Origin: Auriscalpium vulgare
Taxonomy: Eukaryota; Basidiomycota; Agaricomycetes; Russulales; Auriscalpiaceae
DNA: 64,000 bases
Direction of reading: 5' to 3'
Assembly (NCBI GenBank): GCA_019915015.1
Contig: JAHBBC010000055.1
Span: forward strand, 1-64,000
The notes under the pieces are model-generated. The model was not told the DNA's origin, did no database searches, and was given only the letters and a program-made list of their open reading frames with translations. Both the position numbers and the translations under genes were made by a program. Position 1 is the first letter of the stretch. Each line of letters starts with the position of its first letter. Of the stretch, positions 45,079 to 56,333 are shown piece after piece.

Positions 45079-46430
45079 TCAACAAATCCGCTCACTTTCC
45101 AGACAGCGGCCGCGTATCTGCAAACAACCAGGCGGATACCGGTTGCCCTGTACCGCATCTGTGCGCTCCGCAATTGACCGGACTTCCTGCAGTTCAGCAT
45201 CTGCCAGCTTCACGTTGAGCGCGCCAAGGTTCTCCTTGAGATACTACAACAAAGACTCTCGCGTGAGCAAATTGGCCGCGGAGGTGACTTGAGAGCTCAC
45301 TTTGACATTGCGCGTGCCAGGGATGGGAATGACCTCGGGTCCCTGCGCAAGAAGCCACGCGAGCGCAAGTGACTGAGTCGGACAACCTGCCCACCTGTCG
45401 CGCCGTGCGCTTCGCCGACATGTTTGAGGTCGTCTGCGAGCTTGAGGATGTTGGGGAAGTTCTCCTTTGAGTAGCGCGGGATAGTCCGCCGGAAGTCGTC
45501 CTCAGCGAAGTCCTCGGGCCCTTTCTGTGCACGAAAACATTAGCATCCCACAACAGCACCAAGATCATTGAATAGACATATTGCCCTGTGAGCAAGCCAC
45601 GGCCGAGTGGGGAGTAGGCGACGACCGCAACGCCAAGCTCTCGGGCAGTCTGCAGGACGGCAGTCTCCTTGGTCTCGATGTCGAGTGTGAATGGCGAGTA
45701 CTCGACTTCGATTGCAGAGATAGGATGTATGGCGTGCGCCCGTCGGAGGGTGGATGCGGACACTTCGGAGAGACCAATATATTTCAGCTTCCCTTCTCTG
45801 CACTTGTATATGAGCGATGCATGACTCGAGGATGTAGTTGAAATATGACTGACTTGACTAGCTCAGCCATAGTTCCAACAGTGAGCTAGAATGTCAATTT
45901 CGCCTACCACACGGAGCTATTTACCTGCACACCTATGTAGGTAGTACAAGTCGATCTTTTCGGTACACAACCGCTTGAGGGATTTGGCAAAGGCTTGCTT
46001 CACGTACTCGGGGGATCCATCGACTGGCTTCCCGGACGGTGGATTGAGACCAAACTTCGTCGCCAAGAAAATTTCGTCTCGCTTCCCGGTGCGCTTGAAC
46101 CTGGAAACACTCGCGGTGAGTTTTCCGGAGCAAGACTTTGAGGAAGATTGACGCGCCAGTTTCCTATGAGTTCCTCGGAGTCATTGTAGACGTCGGCTGT
46201 GTCCCAATTCGTGCAGCCCGCGTCGTACACGGCGTCGAGGATCTAGCGACGCGGATAGGATAGGATAGGATAGGATTGTCACACGCCTGATACATGCACC
46301 CGGAACGCACCTTGAAGCGCTCCTCGTCAGGGAGCGGCGTACCGTAGAATACAGCGATGCCCATGGCGCCGTACCCGATAGCTGTGACATCGGTACTGCC
46401 AATCTTACGAGTGGGGAGCCTGAGGACCAT
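45079..46430 (-). pseudogene. Aldo/keto reductase (AKR) gene with several lesions
   Basis: The reading starts MVLRLPTRKIGSTDVTAIGY at 46430. Catalytic residues are present: Asp and Tyr in [12 protein letters not shown], Lys in FLATKFGLN, His in DLYYLHR. The later segments [52 protein letters not shown] and [18 protein letters not shown] are clear AKR motifs. Three problems appear. (1) The intron after ELIGNW begins GCGCGT instead of GT. (2) The VDPxVPIE segment that normally follows LHR is missing. (3) About 14 extra bases near 45379-45392 shift the frame between GATGGQ and LALAWLL. Together these suggest a decaying gene, although the GC donor alone could be tolerated. Intact relatives reduce aldehydes or ketones with NADPH. 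A (TAGGA)n tract lies in the first intron. Confidence 0.7.
46253..46276. repeat. Pentanucleotide microsatellite (TAGGA)n
   Basis: About five units inside the first intron of the aldo/keto reductase locus. It is the reverse complement of the TATCC tract at 16052-16072. Confidence 0.85.
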
Positions 46431-46847
46431 GTTGGTTTGAGTCGATGGGGTGTGAATGGAAGGTGAATATGTGGTGGGGTTATGTACGCACCCGCGGCAG
46501 TGACCACACTAGCAGACGATGGATGACGACAGCGTCTCGTCGCGTTCACATTTGGTATGCACTGACCGACTTATCCTTGGCTGGCGGTGGGTGCAAGTAG
46601 TCGATACGCGGTTCTAGGTCAAGAACGAGGTCGGCGCATCATGCATCATGTGCATGCGTACTGAGTGACGACGCGGAAAGAGCAGAGTGACCAATTGCAA
46701 AGAATCTGAAATGATCAAGATTTGTCTCATCAGTCGCTTCCAGCCCAGCATTGATGGACATTGTGTGGACAATGATGTCGTACCCACACCTACCCTCCGA
46801 AATGCGCTCGGTCGGTTCAAAGGCAAAGGATGATTCATAATGACCGC
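46431..46847. other. Spacer between the AKR remnant and TSC13
   Basis: About 420 bp holding the 3' flank of TSC13 and the former AKR promoter. No gene is recognised. Confidence 0.45.
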
Positions 46848-48212
46848 TCAAAAAATGAAAGGAACTAGCGCCTTCCGTCCCCTAGGATAATCTTTCCCGA
46901 ACTCCTTCTTGTACGCCCTGTGCTTTTTCGACGCCCAAATGACCATCTGAGTGGCTGAGACTACAAAGAACAGCCAGGCTAGGATAAGGGCGGCATCAGC
47001 GTGGTCACTCCCAGGGAATTTTGACTGGACAAACCTGCCCAGCTGCCAGACATGGATGCAAGCGTCACCCACGCAAGCAAATCAAACAAGTAGTGCGGGC
47101 TCGACACGAGGGAGAATCCGAAACCGTATGGGATGGCGCGCGTGCGTGTGCCGGGTGGGCGCAGGTTGCGCAGGATGATGTGCGCGTTGAGGTTCACGAG
47201 CTCGCAGAACTGACGTTTCGTGTCTCATCAGAACGGCATGTAGTTGCGAAGTGAGGGAGACGTACGAGCCAGAACGCTGAGCAGGCCCACAAGAACTGGG
47301 GATTCTCGCGAATAGTGCCCTTGACGTACGGCGAGGTCGCAGAATAGGTCGAGCTGTATATGGGATACGCGAGAAAGAGGCCTGCGGGCATAGGGATCAG
47401 CTGGCAGTCAGCGGCACCTCGTCGAACGTACCTCCGAGGATATGGTAATGGGCAGAGCTGATGAGGTGTCAGACGAGCAGGCAATGTAGGAGGGCGAAGG
47501 CGCACTTCTTGAAGACGTTAAAAATAGGCATGGTTCCATGCGAAAATCGGTGAACGCTGATATTCAGTTCAGAGTGAGAGATTGATTCTCAAATAACGTT
47601 TCCCAAGTGGAACCTACAAGAGGGTCTCAAGCTCGCGTTTCAAGAAATGCACCATGACCATTGCGTAGGCAATTCTGCAGAGCGTCAGAAAGCATAGCCA
47701 CACAAGTATCTCAAGCTCACTGTTGCAGCTGACTGTGCTCTATGGCCTTGCCATAGAACACCTCGGGGAAATTGTAGATGAGAGGGTGAACGACCAGAGG
47801 TCCAGCCTATGGCACGAGTGAGTGAGTGTTCAGCTACCAAACATTATACAGAAAAGACGCACATATTCAATCAAGTACACGTTACGCCAGCCAATCTGTG
47901 CGCCGAGATCCTTCACAGCCAACTCATCTCCGTCATGAATGCCGACCGACGCAAGCGTTGCTTCATCCTTCAGCGCTTTCCGGTCACCCTTCAAAGTTAA
48001 TTTTTGCCTTTCAACATATAGCTACAGGCCAGCATATATCAGTGAATGGCAGCGTGAACATCCAGAAGGCGTACTCTTGGGAACTTGGCCGCGAGGGCAG
48101 CCTTGACGTCTGCCACAGTAGCAGCATCGACGTCCTTTGTTACCTCGAGGGTAATGGGTAGGCCCCGCGTGAGCGGAGATTTCCCACCAGATGCGACCGT
48201 CACTTTTGTCAT
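46848..48212 (-). CDS. TSC13: Very-long-chain enoyl-CoA reductase Tsc13/TECR
   Basis: Tsc13 is the ER enzyme that catalyses the last step of the fatty-acid elongation cycle, reducing trans-2-enoyl-CoA to acyl-CoA with NADPH for sphingolipid and VLCFA synthesis. The N-terminal ubiquitin-like region reads MTKVTVASGGKSPLTRGL, then KLTLKGDRKALKDEATL and GIHDGDELAVKDLG. The steroid-reductase-like membrane domain includes IGWRNVYLIEYAGPLVVHPL, VMVHFLKRELETLFVHRFSH, MPIFNVFKNSAHYHILGG and FCELVNLNAHIILRNLRPPG. It ends RAYKKEFGKDYPRGRKALVP, the conserved C-terminal motif, followed by FIF. Several short introns, such as one after MPIFNVFKN, are needed. An in-frame upstream ATG exists at 48311, but MTKV fits the family better. 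The gene is divergent from the DUF6535 gene with 183 bp between starts. Confidence 0.92.
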
Positions 48213-48395
48213 CCTGTCGGCTTGAACGAAATGTCGATTGGTGGTGTGAGCTGGCGACTTTGCAACTACGCTCTCGGGCGTCTCGGGCCTCGGCTCGCAG
48301 ACAGACATCACGTGCTCGCCAGCGACCTCAGGCTTGTCACTGTCAGAGATTCCTCAGTGTCGCGACGAAGCCAACCAACTTTTGAGGGCCCTAGT

Positions 48396-50493
48396 ATGAG
48401 CGGGTATACAGGTAACAGCCATTCCTTTCTTCTGAGCAGCTCGTGCATTGATTCCCCGCCATACTTATAGAAGCGTCCAGTCACAATCAACCCACCGGAC
48501 AACCTCCTCCCGGCGGAGGTACTAACGCTCGAAGCTTCAAACGACTTCTGCTGAGAATACTTCGACAGGGAGTGACTACGGAGACCCGGCCGGAAAGATT
48601 TGGTCTGTCTACCTCGGAGTTGCGGATAATTTTGATACTGCACTGGCGGAGAGTTGGAAAGGCGACAGTGATGGGATCCTCATCTTCGTGAGTCACGAAA
48701 GTACTGTTCTCCCGGACAAATGATCTAACGTGTCTTTTCTTACCTGGTAGACGGGACTCTTTTCTGCCAGTGTTTCTGCCTTCGTGATTGAAAGCTACAA
48801 GGGACTTCAGCAAGATCCTGGCATTGTCACGACGCAGCTTCTTGCGCAAATATCGCTGCAACTAACCGCAAGCGCCAACGGCTCACAGACGACAGTGCCG
48901 CATTTCTCCCCATCGGATATTGTATTTCGTCCGCCCGCGTCTCTCGTCAGGGTCAACGTCTTTTGGTTCCTCAGCCTTGTCCTCAGTGTGTCCTGCGCGC
49001 TGGGTGCGGTGCTTATCCAGCAGCGGGCTCGGCGCTACATTCGCATGACTCAGCGACCTGCTGCCCCATATCGACGCGCTCGGATCCGTGCCTACCTCTA
49101 CAACGGCTTGGTCCGTTTTCATTTGGTCCAGGTTGTTGAGACCATCCCCGTCCTGCTGCACGCATCGGTTTTCCTCTTCTTCGCGGGTCTCGTCCAATTC
49201 CTCTTCACGGTGAACCTCACGGTTGCCTATCTCACTATGGCCTGCGTCGCTCTTGTTACCGGCGCATATGTGTTGGTCACGATAATGCCCATGTTGTACG
49301 TGGACGCCCCCCTCCTGACGCCGCTGTCTAGCCCGCTCTGGAAGGCGGTGTACCTGTCCCTACTTCCATTCATCACCAGCACGGCAAAAGTGACTCAAAA
49401 GCTCCCCTTCTCCCCATCATTCCAGCTTCGCATCGCAGCCTATGCGTACACATGCAAGCAGAACCTGTCCGCTGGACTCACGCGTGGACTCTGGGACAAT
49501 GCAACTCGCTCCTCGACAATAGAGGATGCACGTGCCCCCGGGTGGCTCGCGCGCTCCATATACGAGGACAGCGAGCTGGGTCCGCTCGTTGAGGGCATCT
49601 CGGGCTTCCTCAAATCGAACCAAATGTACTTTGGCACCATGACCATATGGCGTCTTCTACGCGAGCAATACCTCGGCCGACGCATTGCAACCATGCTCGC
49701 AATATCCATCAACGGACCGGTCACCCCCCTGCACACACAACGTGCACTGACGACTCTGAATACTGTCTGGGACATCACCGACGCATTCCGCAGGCACCAC
49801 ATGCAGTACTCCCATATCGACCCCACGCGACAGCTCATCTTTGCGCTAAAGCTCCTGCGCGCCGACCCGGCACCTGAGGTGGCCGTGATGGCGCATTGCA
49901 CTGCGATGCTTCGCGTGCCAGGCTTGCTGGAGGAGTGCGAGCATCTTCCGCAGCCAGATCCGCAGAAGCAGGCAGAGGTCTTGTCGTGGTTGCCGCAAGC
50001 AGTGAAGGATCAGTGTCGTACTCCTGAGGAGACGCTTCGGGACGGGCGGCTGGTGGCGGTGACGGACCTATGCGATGCCATTTTACCTCAAGTAGATGCC
50101 CTCCCGGAAGGCAACCTAACGGCAGTGTGGAACACTCTGAAGATCCTGGTAGACGAACAACTCTCTCGCGATGAGGCGCCTTCTGCGGATGCAGAGAGAC
50201 GCTTTGTTACCGTTTTACAAGCCGCCATCTCTCGGCGTGACTCGGAGCGGTTCGAACGTGCCACAAGACATGCGCACACACCCGTCCTCTCCGCAAAACC
50301 GCCCTATGCGACTATTGTCGACATGTTGCTTCCTATTGCGGATCGCCTGGTCGATGGAACGTGTAACGCAGACGTAGCGCAGTGGATGAGGTCGCCGCCG
50401 GCCCCCAGCTTGCATGCCCCTTCTGCACAGCAGGCGGTCATCTCTCGGGCAATTTCATCCTCACCTGCGCCAGTTCCCCTTCCATCCAGATGA
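48396..50493 (+). CDS. DUF6535-type multi-pass membrane protein
   Basis: Four exons (48396-48411, 48471-48518, 48569-48687, 48751-50493) sum to 1,926 nt, 641 residues. The N-terminus MSGYTEASSHNQPTGQPPPG is followed by KIWSVYLGVADNFDTALAES, then ILIFTGLFSASVSAFVIESY, KGLQQDP. The first helix with FTGLFSASVSAFV-ESYK-L is the DUF6535 hallmark. Three further hydrophobic segments follow, around VNVFWFLSLVLSVSCALGAV, VLLHASVFLFFAGLVQFLF and TVAYLTMACVALVTGAYVLV. The C-terminal 350 residues are helical and soluble, ending AISSSPAPVPLPSR. DUF6535 proteins are abundant in Agaricomycetes and have no known function. The single exon of 1.74 kb is unusual here for its length. Confidence 0.85.
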
Positions 50494-53400
50494 CAAACGC
50501 GTCTCGGCCTCTCTGCATGCGTATGCTACCTTGGCGCGCATGTACTGTGTCGTTTTAACGTTCTCACGAAATCTTACGAAGATGCCTTTTCTATTGAATG
50601 ACCGACCGAGCTTCATCTCGGTCCTACCAGAAATACCTCAAAACTCCCCGCTTCGTATTCGATGGAGTAATGTATGGATACCCATGGCCACGTGGTGTAC
50701 CTGTGTTGTCTCGGGCGTCCGCCGACTGATGAAGGGCTCAATGGCAAGACGTACGAGCCAGCCGACAGACTTCCTCCGTGGGCGCATTCTCATGTCACTT
50801 TCTTCATTCCTTCGGGTATACATAGATCGATCTCGCGAGTCTTGTATGCCCGAGGAGTGCACCGCTTGATTCTCTCTTCTTTCGTTCCGAACGATCATGT
50901 CCACGGAATGCCGAAGCCTCTCCCAAGATCACTTGACGCCTGCGGCACCCAAGTCGTGGATGCTGTGCTGCATGTTCTGATCGCCCTTGCGCGTGAGTCC
51001 ACATGCCCCTTCTGGTTTATAGCCCTAAACTCATTATGTATAGGTGGAGTAGGTTCATTGCTGAGAGGAATCAGAAGTCGACAATCCGTCAACAGACGGG
51101 CAGTGCGAGGATGCGACCCACTTCAGTGGAATACACGCCGGCTGCAACTGATGATCTCTCCTCGATTGGCGCACGGCGTAATCAAGACGAGGGCTGGCGT
51201 TGAACCCAGCTGTGTCGGGGATGTGATCGAATCTCGATGAACTTGGTGCGGGCACGGCGGGCAGCGGGCTCAGACTCTAGGGTCTCTTCTCATTCATCAT
51301 GATTAGCGTACCTGACATTCACTGGTCTTGACAGGTTGGACGTCTTCCTCGCTACCTTATTTAAACTTTGACTTATCCGAATGCCCACCCCATTTGTTCA
51401 ATAAGGCGCTTAGTTCCTCTGCCTTCTCGGCGTCGCCTGCTGATCCGGCTTTGACAGACCTCCCCACATGCCCTCCCGGATCATCGGACATCACATAGAC
51501 CATCCTGGCAGCCCGCAGAACCCTTCGGAGCTCCAACAGATAGACTTGCTGTGTCCAAACGCCAGTGACCGTCCGTGTGGACTGACATCTGCTGACTTGC
51601 GGTCGTACGGCATCTTCAGCGCTTCACGGCTGGAAGGGCTTCCTTTGGCGATGTCCGCAGTAGACATTTCTATGGATATAATCACTGACCTGACTTCTAT
51701 GCAGAATGCTCTCGTCTCTGTCGCATGATGTCTGCGATGACCGTGTTGCGCCGAACGTGTATCAGAGCCTGATCAGAGCGATCCAGTTTAGTGGGTCACT
51801 GTATATCATTTCTGTATCAAAAATACCAAGCTCGCTCGTTCTCTCAGTACCAAGTACTTACTGCAGCTGACAATCTGGTCACCCACCCGTCTTGGCAGTC
51901 TAGGCCACTCAGCTCCTCAGGCTCCGGCCTCGTCCGGTGCCGAGAGAACAAATTGCCAGTTCAGAGTTCTCCGATTCTTTCGTGGAAACATACACCTCTG
52001 TTTCGTGGTGGCAAGCTTCAATCGATGGGATGCGTGTTAGTGGTTCGCTATCTATCTTGATTTTCTAACGAAGATCACCAGAAACAGTGCCGCGCATCCC
52101 AAGTCGAATCGACGTGATAAACTTGGCATCATCCTGGACCAGACGAGACCAGATGCCACTCCAAGATATGCGTCGGGACCGAGGTCCAAAAGGGTGGTCG
52201 ACGTCGGAACCTCGGAGTCTATGTAGCGGGGCGTCGACACACGGCGAAGTTGATCTCCGTGGCAGATGTGGCAAGACGACCGACCGTAGATCCATCCAAA
52301 TTGTACATTAGGACCGCCAGCTGAGCTGTCGCCTCGCGCAGCTGAACAAGGATGATTTGAAAGCTTGAACCTTGCCAACGCAGCGGTGCCGAAGCTGTTA
52401 GACTTCTTTAGACATCCATGCTGCTCACTAGAGCATATGGGGACTTACAGAGCACCTGATGAAAAAGCTCCTGGTGCCCTCTGGTGCCTCGGGTTTGGCG
52501 GAACGATGCTTCGGAGGCCTGGATCAAAAGTGGCAGTCTCAAATAAGTTTATCCAGAGTGATACGTCTAGAACTTTCCGCTCGAGCATGCGGCTTTATTG
52601 AAAAGGGACCTCACGGTGAACGAGGGATATCCGACACACGACTCGAAAGGCGAGACCACCGGAATCAGTTCCACCGAAGGGATCATCAGCCGGGAGCATC
52701 GCGCGCGGCTTCAGCTCGTCCTCGGCTTTCGGACGCAGCGTCGATCTGCGCCTGCTTGCCGGAAAACTCGTGCGCCTCTCCAGCTCGGACGTGAGGAGAT
52801 GATCCACGTAAGTAAGTCCGGTCTCCATAGGGCCCCGAAGCAAATCATTAATTATGATTATGCCTTGCCCTGACTCGGGTATCTGGGCGAGGATCGTGCT
52901 TAGTCTCCTTTGCCGACCTTGCGCGGAAGACAGTCGTGTTCAATTCAATGTACATGGCCTTTCCGAAATTGTTACATGCACCGCGGCTGCGACTGCAAAG
53001 GGACGGCGCATTTCCTGAATGACAGTGAGTGCTTGCCAATGGTTCGACGGCCAATCAGCTTACCATTGGCCGGCCTGCCAATCGCATGCAAGCACGACAC
53101 GTCAAGACGAGTGCGACGTGCTCGCAGCGCGGTCAGGCAAGGCGTAATGGCACTGAGCATCGAGCCAATCGGCGCACCTGCCGTCGATATCATGGCCAGA
53201 TGTGTCGCGTTGCCCGCAGGCGGCCCGCCCGCTGGTCTTCTGGCTCGCTGGATCGGAGGCTGAGCGGCGGGACTGCAGGACAGCTGTCAGCTTAGAGTAA
53301 GTAGTTAAGCCGAACCTTCAGCAGCGTTGACCGTTGCACGGCCATAGAGCGGCAACGCTCTCACATGCACACGTTCATAAGTAACTCGTTAGACTTCAGT

Positions 53401-53770
53401 CAGCCGCCGCCGGTGCTTCCTCGCTGACGTTGACACAAACAGACACGCATCTGCGACCGTGGACGCCACAAATGAGGCCTTCCGCTGCCGCCAGCCCGAG
53501 AATAGTAGCTTTCAGGGAAGTCGAATCGCGCACCCACATTGATGCAACCGTGTGGCGGCCTCGGCCATGAAATTTGAATGGAGAAGATGAGCAAAGCTTC
53601 CGACACGCAGAAGAGCGAACATATATAGAAAGACAGCCGAATGAGCATCCACCTCATCTCAAGATTGAGGCCGGAGGACCGTCGCACCTGTGGTCGCAAG
53701 TCGGTCTGTCCCCATATCACCTAGTGGGTCAGAGCGCTAAACACAAATCTTGTCGCCAAGCGCTCATAAT
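50494..53770. other. 3.3 kb region without a recognised gene
   Basis: Frames on both strands stay short (at most 188 codons, plus strand 50674-51240) and I could not link them into a product with family signatures. A near-palindrome around GCCAATGG/CCATTGGC lies at about 53036-53070. Some segments (plus 51003-51203 and minus 52052-52378) look weakly coding-like, so a decayed or fast-evolving gene cannot be excluded. I see no TIR, LTR or tRNA. Confidence 0.35.
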
Positions 53771-55649
53771 TACAGCTCTTTCGGAAATGTTTGGGCGACG
53801 CGCGTAGAGGTGCCCGGAAAGTCCCGTAAATACAGAGCGCGGCAAAAAGTCACGAAAAGTCAGAAAACATGATAACGGCCTGCAGAGACTGCCAGACACC
53901 CCGCATCCTGTCCGATCCACACCCCTGAGCATGGTAAACCACCATATCGACGATGGAATCAAGATTCGAGGCATCCAGATGCTGCAGGATGGGTGGGAGA
54001 TGCCCGTCGTGTGGGCGGCTCTCAATGTTTCTCGCAGCAGTATGGAACGATGGATGGCGCAGCATCTGCTTACAGGGTCCGTGGCAGTAGACCGCATGCT
54101 GAGTGGGAGGCCGCGCAGGCTCAGTTCTGCTGTGATGGAGGAGCTACGGGTGTTGATCAGTGAGGCTCCGTCACTCTACCTCGACGAGCTGGCTGAGTGG
54201 GTTGCAGTCTTCCATGACATCCCCATTTCCATCACTTCCCTCCACGAGAATCTCCACGCCGCTGGGATTTCGGTCAAAATCCTGCGCAAGACCGCAGCGC
54301 AACGCGACGTACCGGGCGACAATGGCCCAGCACTACACGGCAGCACCGAACTCGCCTTCACAGACGAGTCTAGCTTCGACAACCGGACTCTCGGCCGCTC
54401 GCCATGGCCGCGCCGCAGTTGTGATGGCAGCTGTTCAGTCCGAATCATACGAGGGGGGTCTATCCCTCGATGGTACTTAGCGATCTAGCTCATTGCGGGC
54501 GCCGTCAGCGGGCACAATATCTTTGACTTCATTGTCAACGACGTCGTGAGTGAGCGTCCGTCCATCAGGAAAAACCTGCTTGCCTATGTATCGCTCTGTC
54601 ACTATTGAGTCCCAATACATACTCAGACAGGGACTCGGATGTGCGACCTTCGTAGCATCCTGTGCCCCGAGCGCATGTCCTGTAGCATCATACAGCAATA
54701 TATGAGTGAGTTCGATCTGCATAGGACTACAGAATCTGTCGTAGCTATATATGTACTACCATCTCATCTGCTGGCACTGGGCACCATGGGCACTACAGTT
54801 GCACATCTCTCAGGACACTTTCAAAACAAAACAGTCATATACGGTAACTCATGAAGGTATAAGTTCATACAGGTACAACGAAATACAAAGCGATATCCCC
54901 CTCCAAACATCATAATCGACGGCCCGTCGTCACCGCAATCACCTTTGCTGCCATGACCAGACCCATTGTCGAAGCCGGTGGTTGAGGACTCTGAGGAGCC
55001 TCATGCTCGGTGCCCGGTGACGCTGAGCGTTGCTCGAGGGTGAGCGGGGCGCTCGAACGACAAGGGCGGCGGGGCGAACGAGGACGGAGGTGACGTCGTA
55101 CGAGGTTGACCGGTGAGCAGCATTCAACCTCATACAACACGTCGTGGCGCCCTCGAGGACGCTGGAAGTCGATAGGAGAGGGAATGGGCGGTGGTGGGCG
55201 TCGTTGCGCGCCGTTGGGCGTTGGGAGCGGCGTTTGGCGTCGGTGGGTGCGTTCGAGGGGCTCTGGGTCGCTGGGTACTCACGAGAAATGTCGACGTCCG
55301 CTTGCTCTGCCATTCCCATCATCAACAAAGCTGTCTGCATGACCTGAGTGATGTGTCGGAGCATCAGGTGCTTCGATTTCTAGAGCGGGAGCGTCGTCGT
55401 CCTCGGATTCGATGTTGACAACTTTGAGCAGCGTGGCGAGAACAGACCGGCCTCGTGTGTTCACAGGCATGGTAGGATAGTTCGATGAGTGTGTATGAGT
55501 ATTTATCTGGCTGGCAGATGACTGGAGAGGGCGGCAGGAGGGTTGCAAACTTCATTCTGACTTTTCGTGACTTTTTGCCGCGCTCTGTATTTACGGGACT
55601 TTCCGGGCACCTCTACGCGCGTCGCCCAAACATTTCCGAAAGAGCTGTA
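53771..55649. mobile_element. Tc1/mariner-type element with perfect 93-bp TIRs
   Basis: Perfect 93-bp terminal inverted repeats lie at 53773-53865 and 55555-55647. The outer end reads CAGCTCTTTCGG. The element is flanked by TA at 53771-53772 and 55648-55649, the target duplication of the Tc1/mariner superfamily. The length is about 1.88 kb. The left half holds a broken transposase on the plus strand. The right half has a minus-strand frame (MPVNTRGRSVLATLLKVV, about 54900-55470) of unknown origin. Identical TIRs with a decayed transposase suggest a recently moved copy mobilised in trans. Confidence 0.88.
53931..54720 (+). pseudogene. Broken Tc1/mariner (DDE) transposase
   Basis: The open part 53931-54488 encodes MVNHHIDDGIKIRGIQML, the helix-turn-helix segment VVWAALNVSRSSMERWMAQH, the linker SGRPRRLSSAVMEELRV and LYLDELAEWVAVFHDIPISI, and ends with the first catalytic region AFTDESSFDNRTLGRS. 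The frame then shifts. The sister frame reads YEGGLSLDGT, which corresponds to the usual ALSLDG segment, but hits a stop. Only fragments such as GHNIFDFIVNDVV of the later catalytic region follow. The later D and E/D motifs are not recognisable, and about half of the usual 340 residues is lost. The copy cannot encode an active transposase. Confidence 0.78.
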
Positions 55650-56304
55650 ATCGGGATTCGGGATCGTGGTCCTAATGAACGCACACCAACGCACACGGCC
55701 TCTGGAAGCTGGCGCTGCGCGCATGTCCGCGCGATGCGGGCACCTCGGCTGCCCAGGTCGACAGCTCGCGCGGCGCCTTAGCTCAGGCTTAGCTTGCGGC
55801 GCGCGCAAATCCATTGACACGCCCTGCAGCTGTACGGGTGCAACGAGGCATCCACGCGGCCGCCCTCCAGCACTTGCCAACTGTGACTTGACTTCTGGTA
55901 GGACAGGCGCGCGCCGAACGCGGACACTGCGTTTCCTGGAGGGCGGTGGGGTGAGGCCGCGTGTCTACGGCCGCCGCCACTCGACGGAGCCCGAGCGCGC
56001 CGCGCCGCGCCGTCGGCACGCAATAACGCGCATGGCAACCAGGGATGCAGCACAATGCACATGCGCGCGCACCCCAGTAAGGCTAGCAGGTGCGCACGTA
56101 TGTCCTTTGAGGCAGCGCTGCGGGGGATTTTACGTCCGGCGCTCCCGAGTGCCATGCAGGCGAGCTCGAGAACTCGAAGCTGTTGTATTGCAGCAGGCTG
56201 AGGCACGGGCGGGGCGCCTCGACTCGCCGACTCGCGATCGCCTCGCCCTCGTTCGCGCGCGTGTGGGCCGGAGCTGTGTACGCATAGGATAGGTGCAGGC
56301 CTGT

Positions 56305-56333
56305 GCAGGCGCAGGCGCAGGCGCAGGCGCAGG
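56305..56333. repeat. Hexanucleotide repeat (GCAGGC)n
   Basis: About five copies of GCAGGC. They lie in a GC-rich stretch with no gene. Confidence 0.85.

Noticed and set aside
50674..51240. 188-codon plus-strand frame
   Set aside because: No helices, domains or conserved motif; alternative splice models gave no better product.
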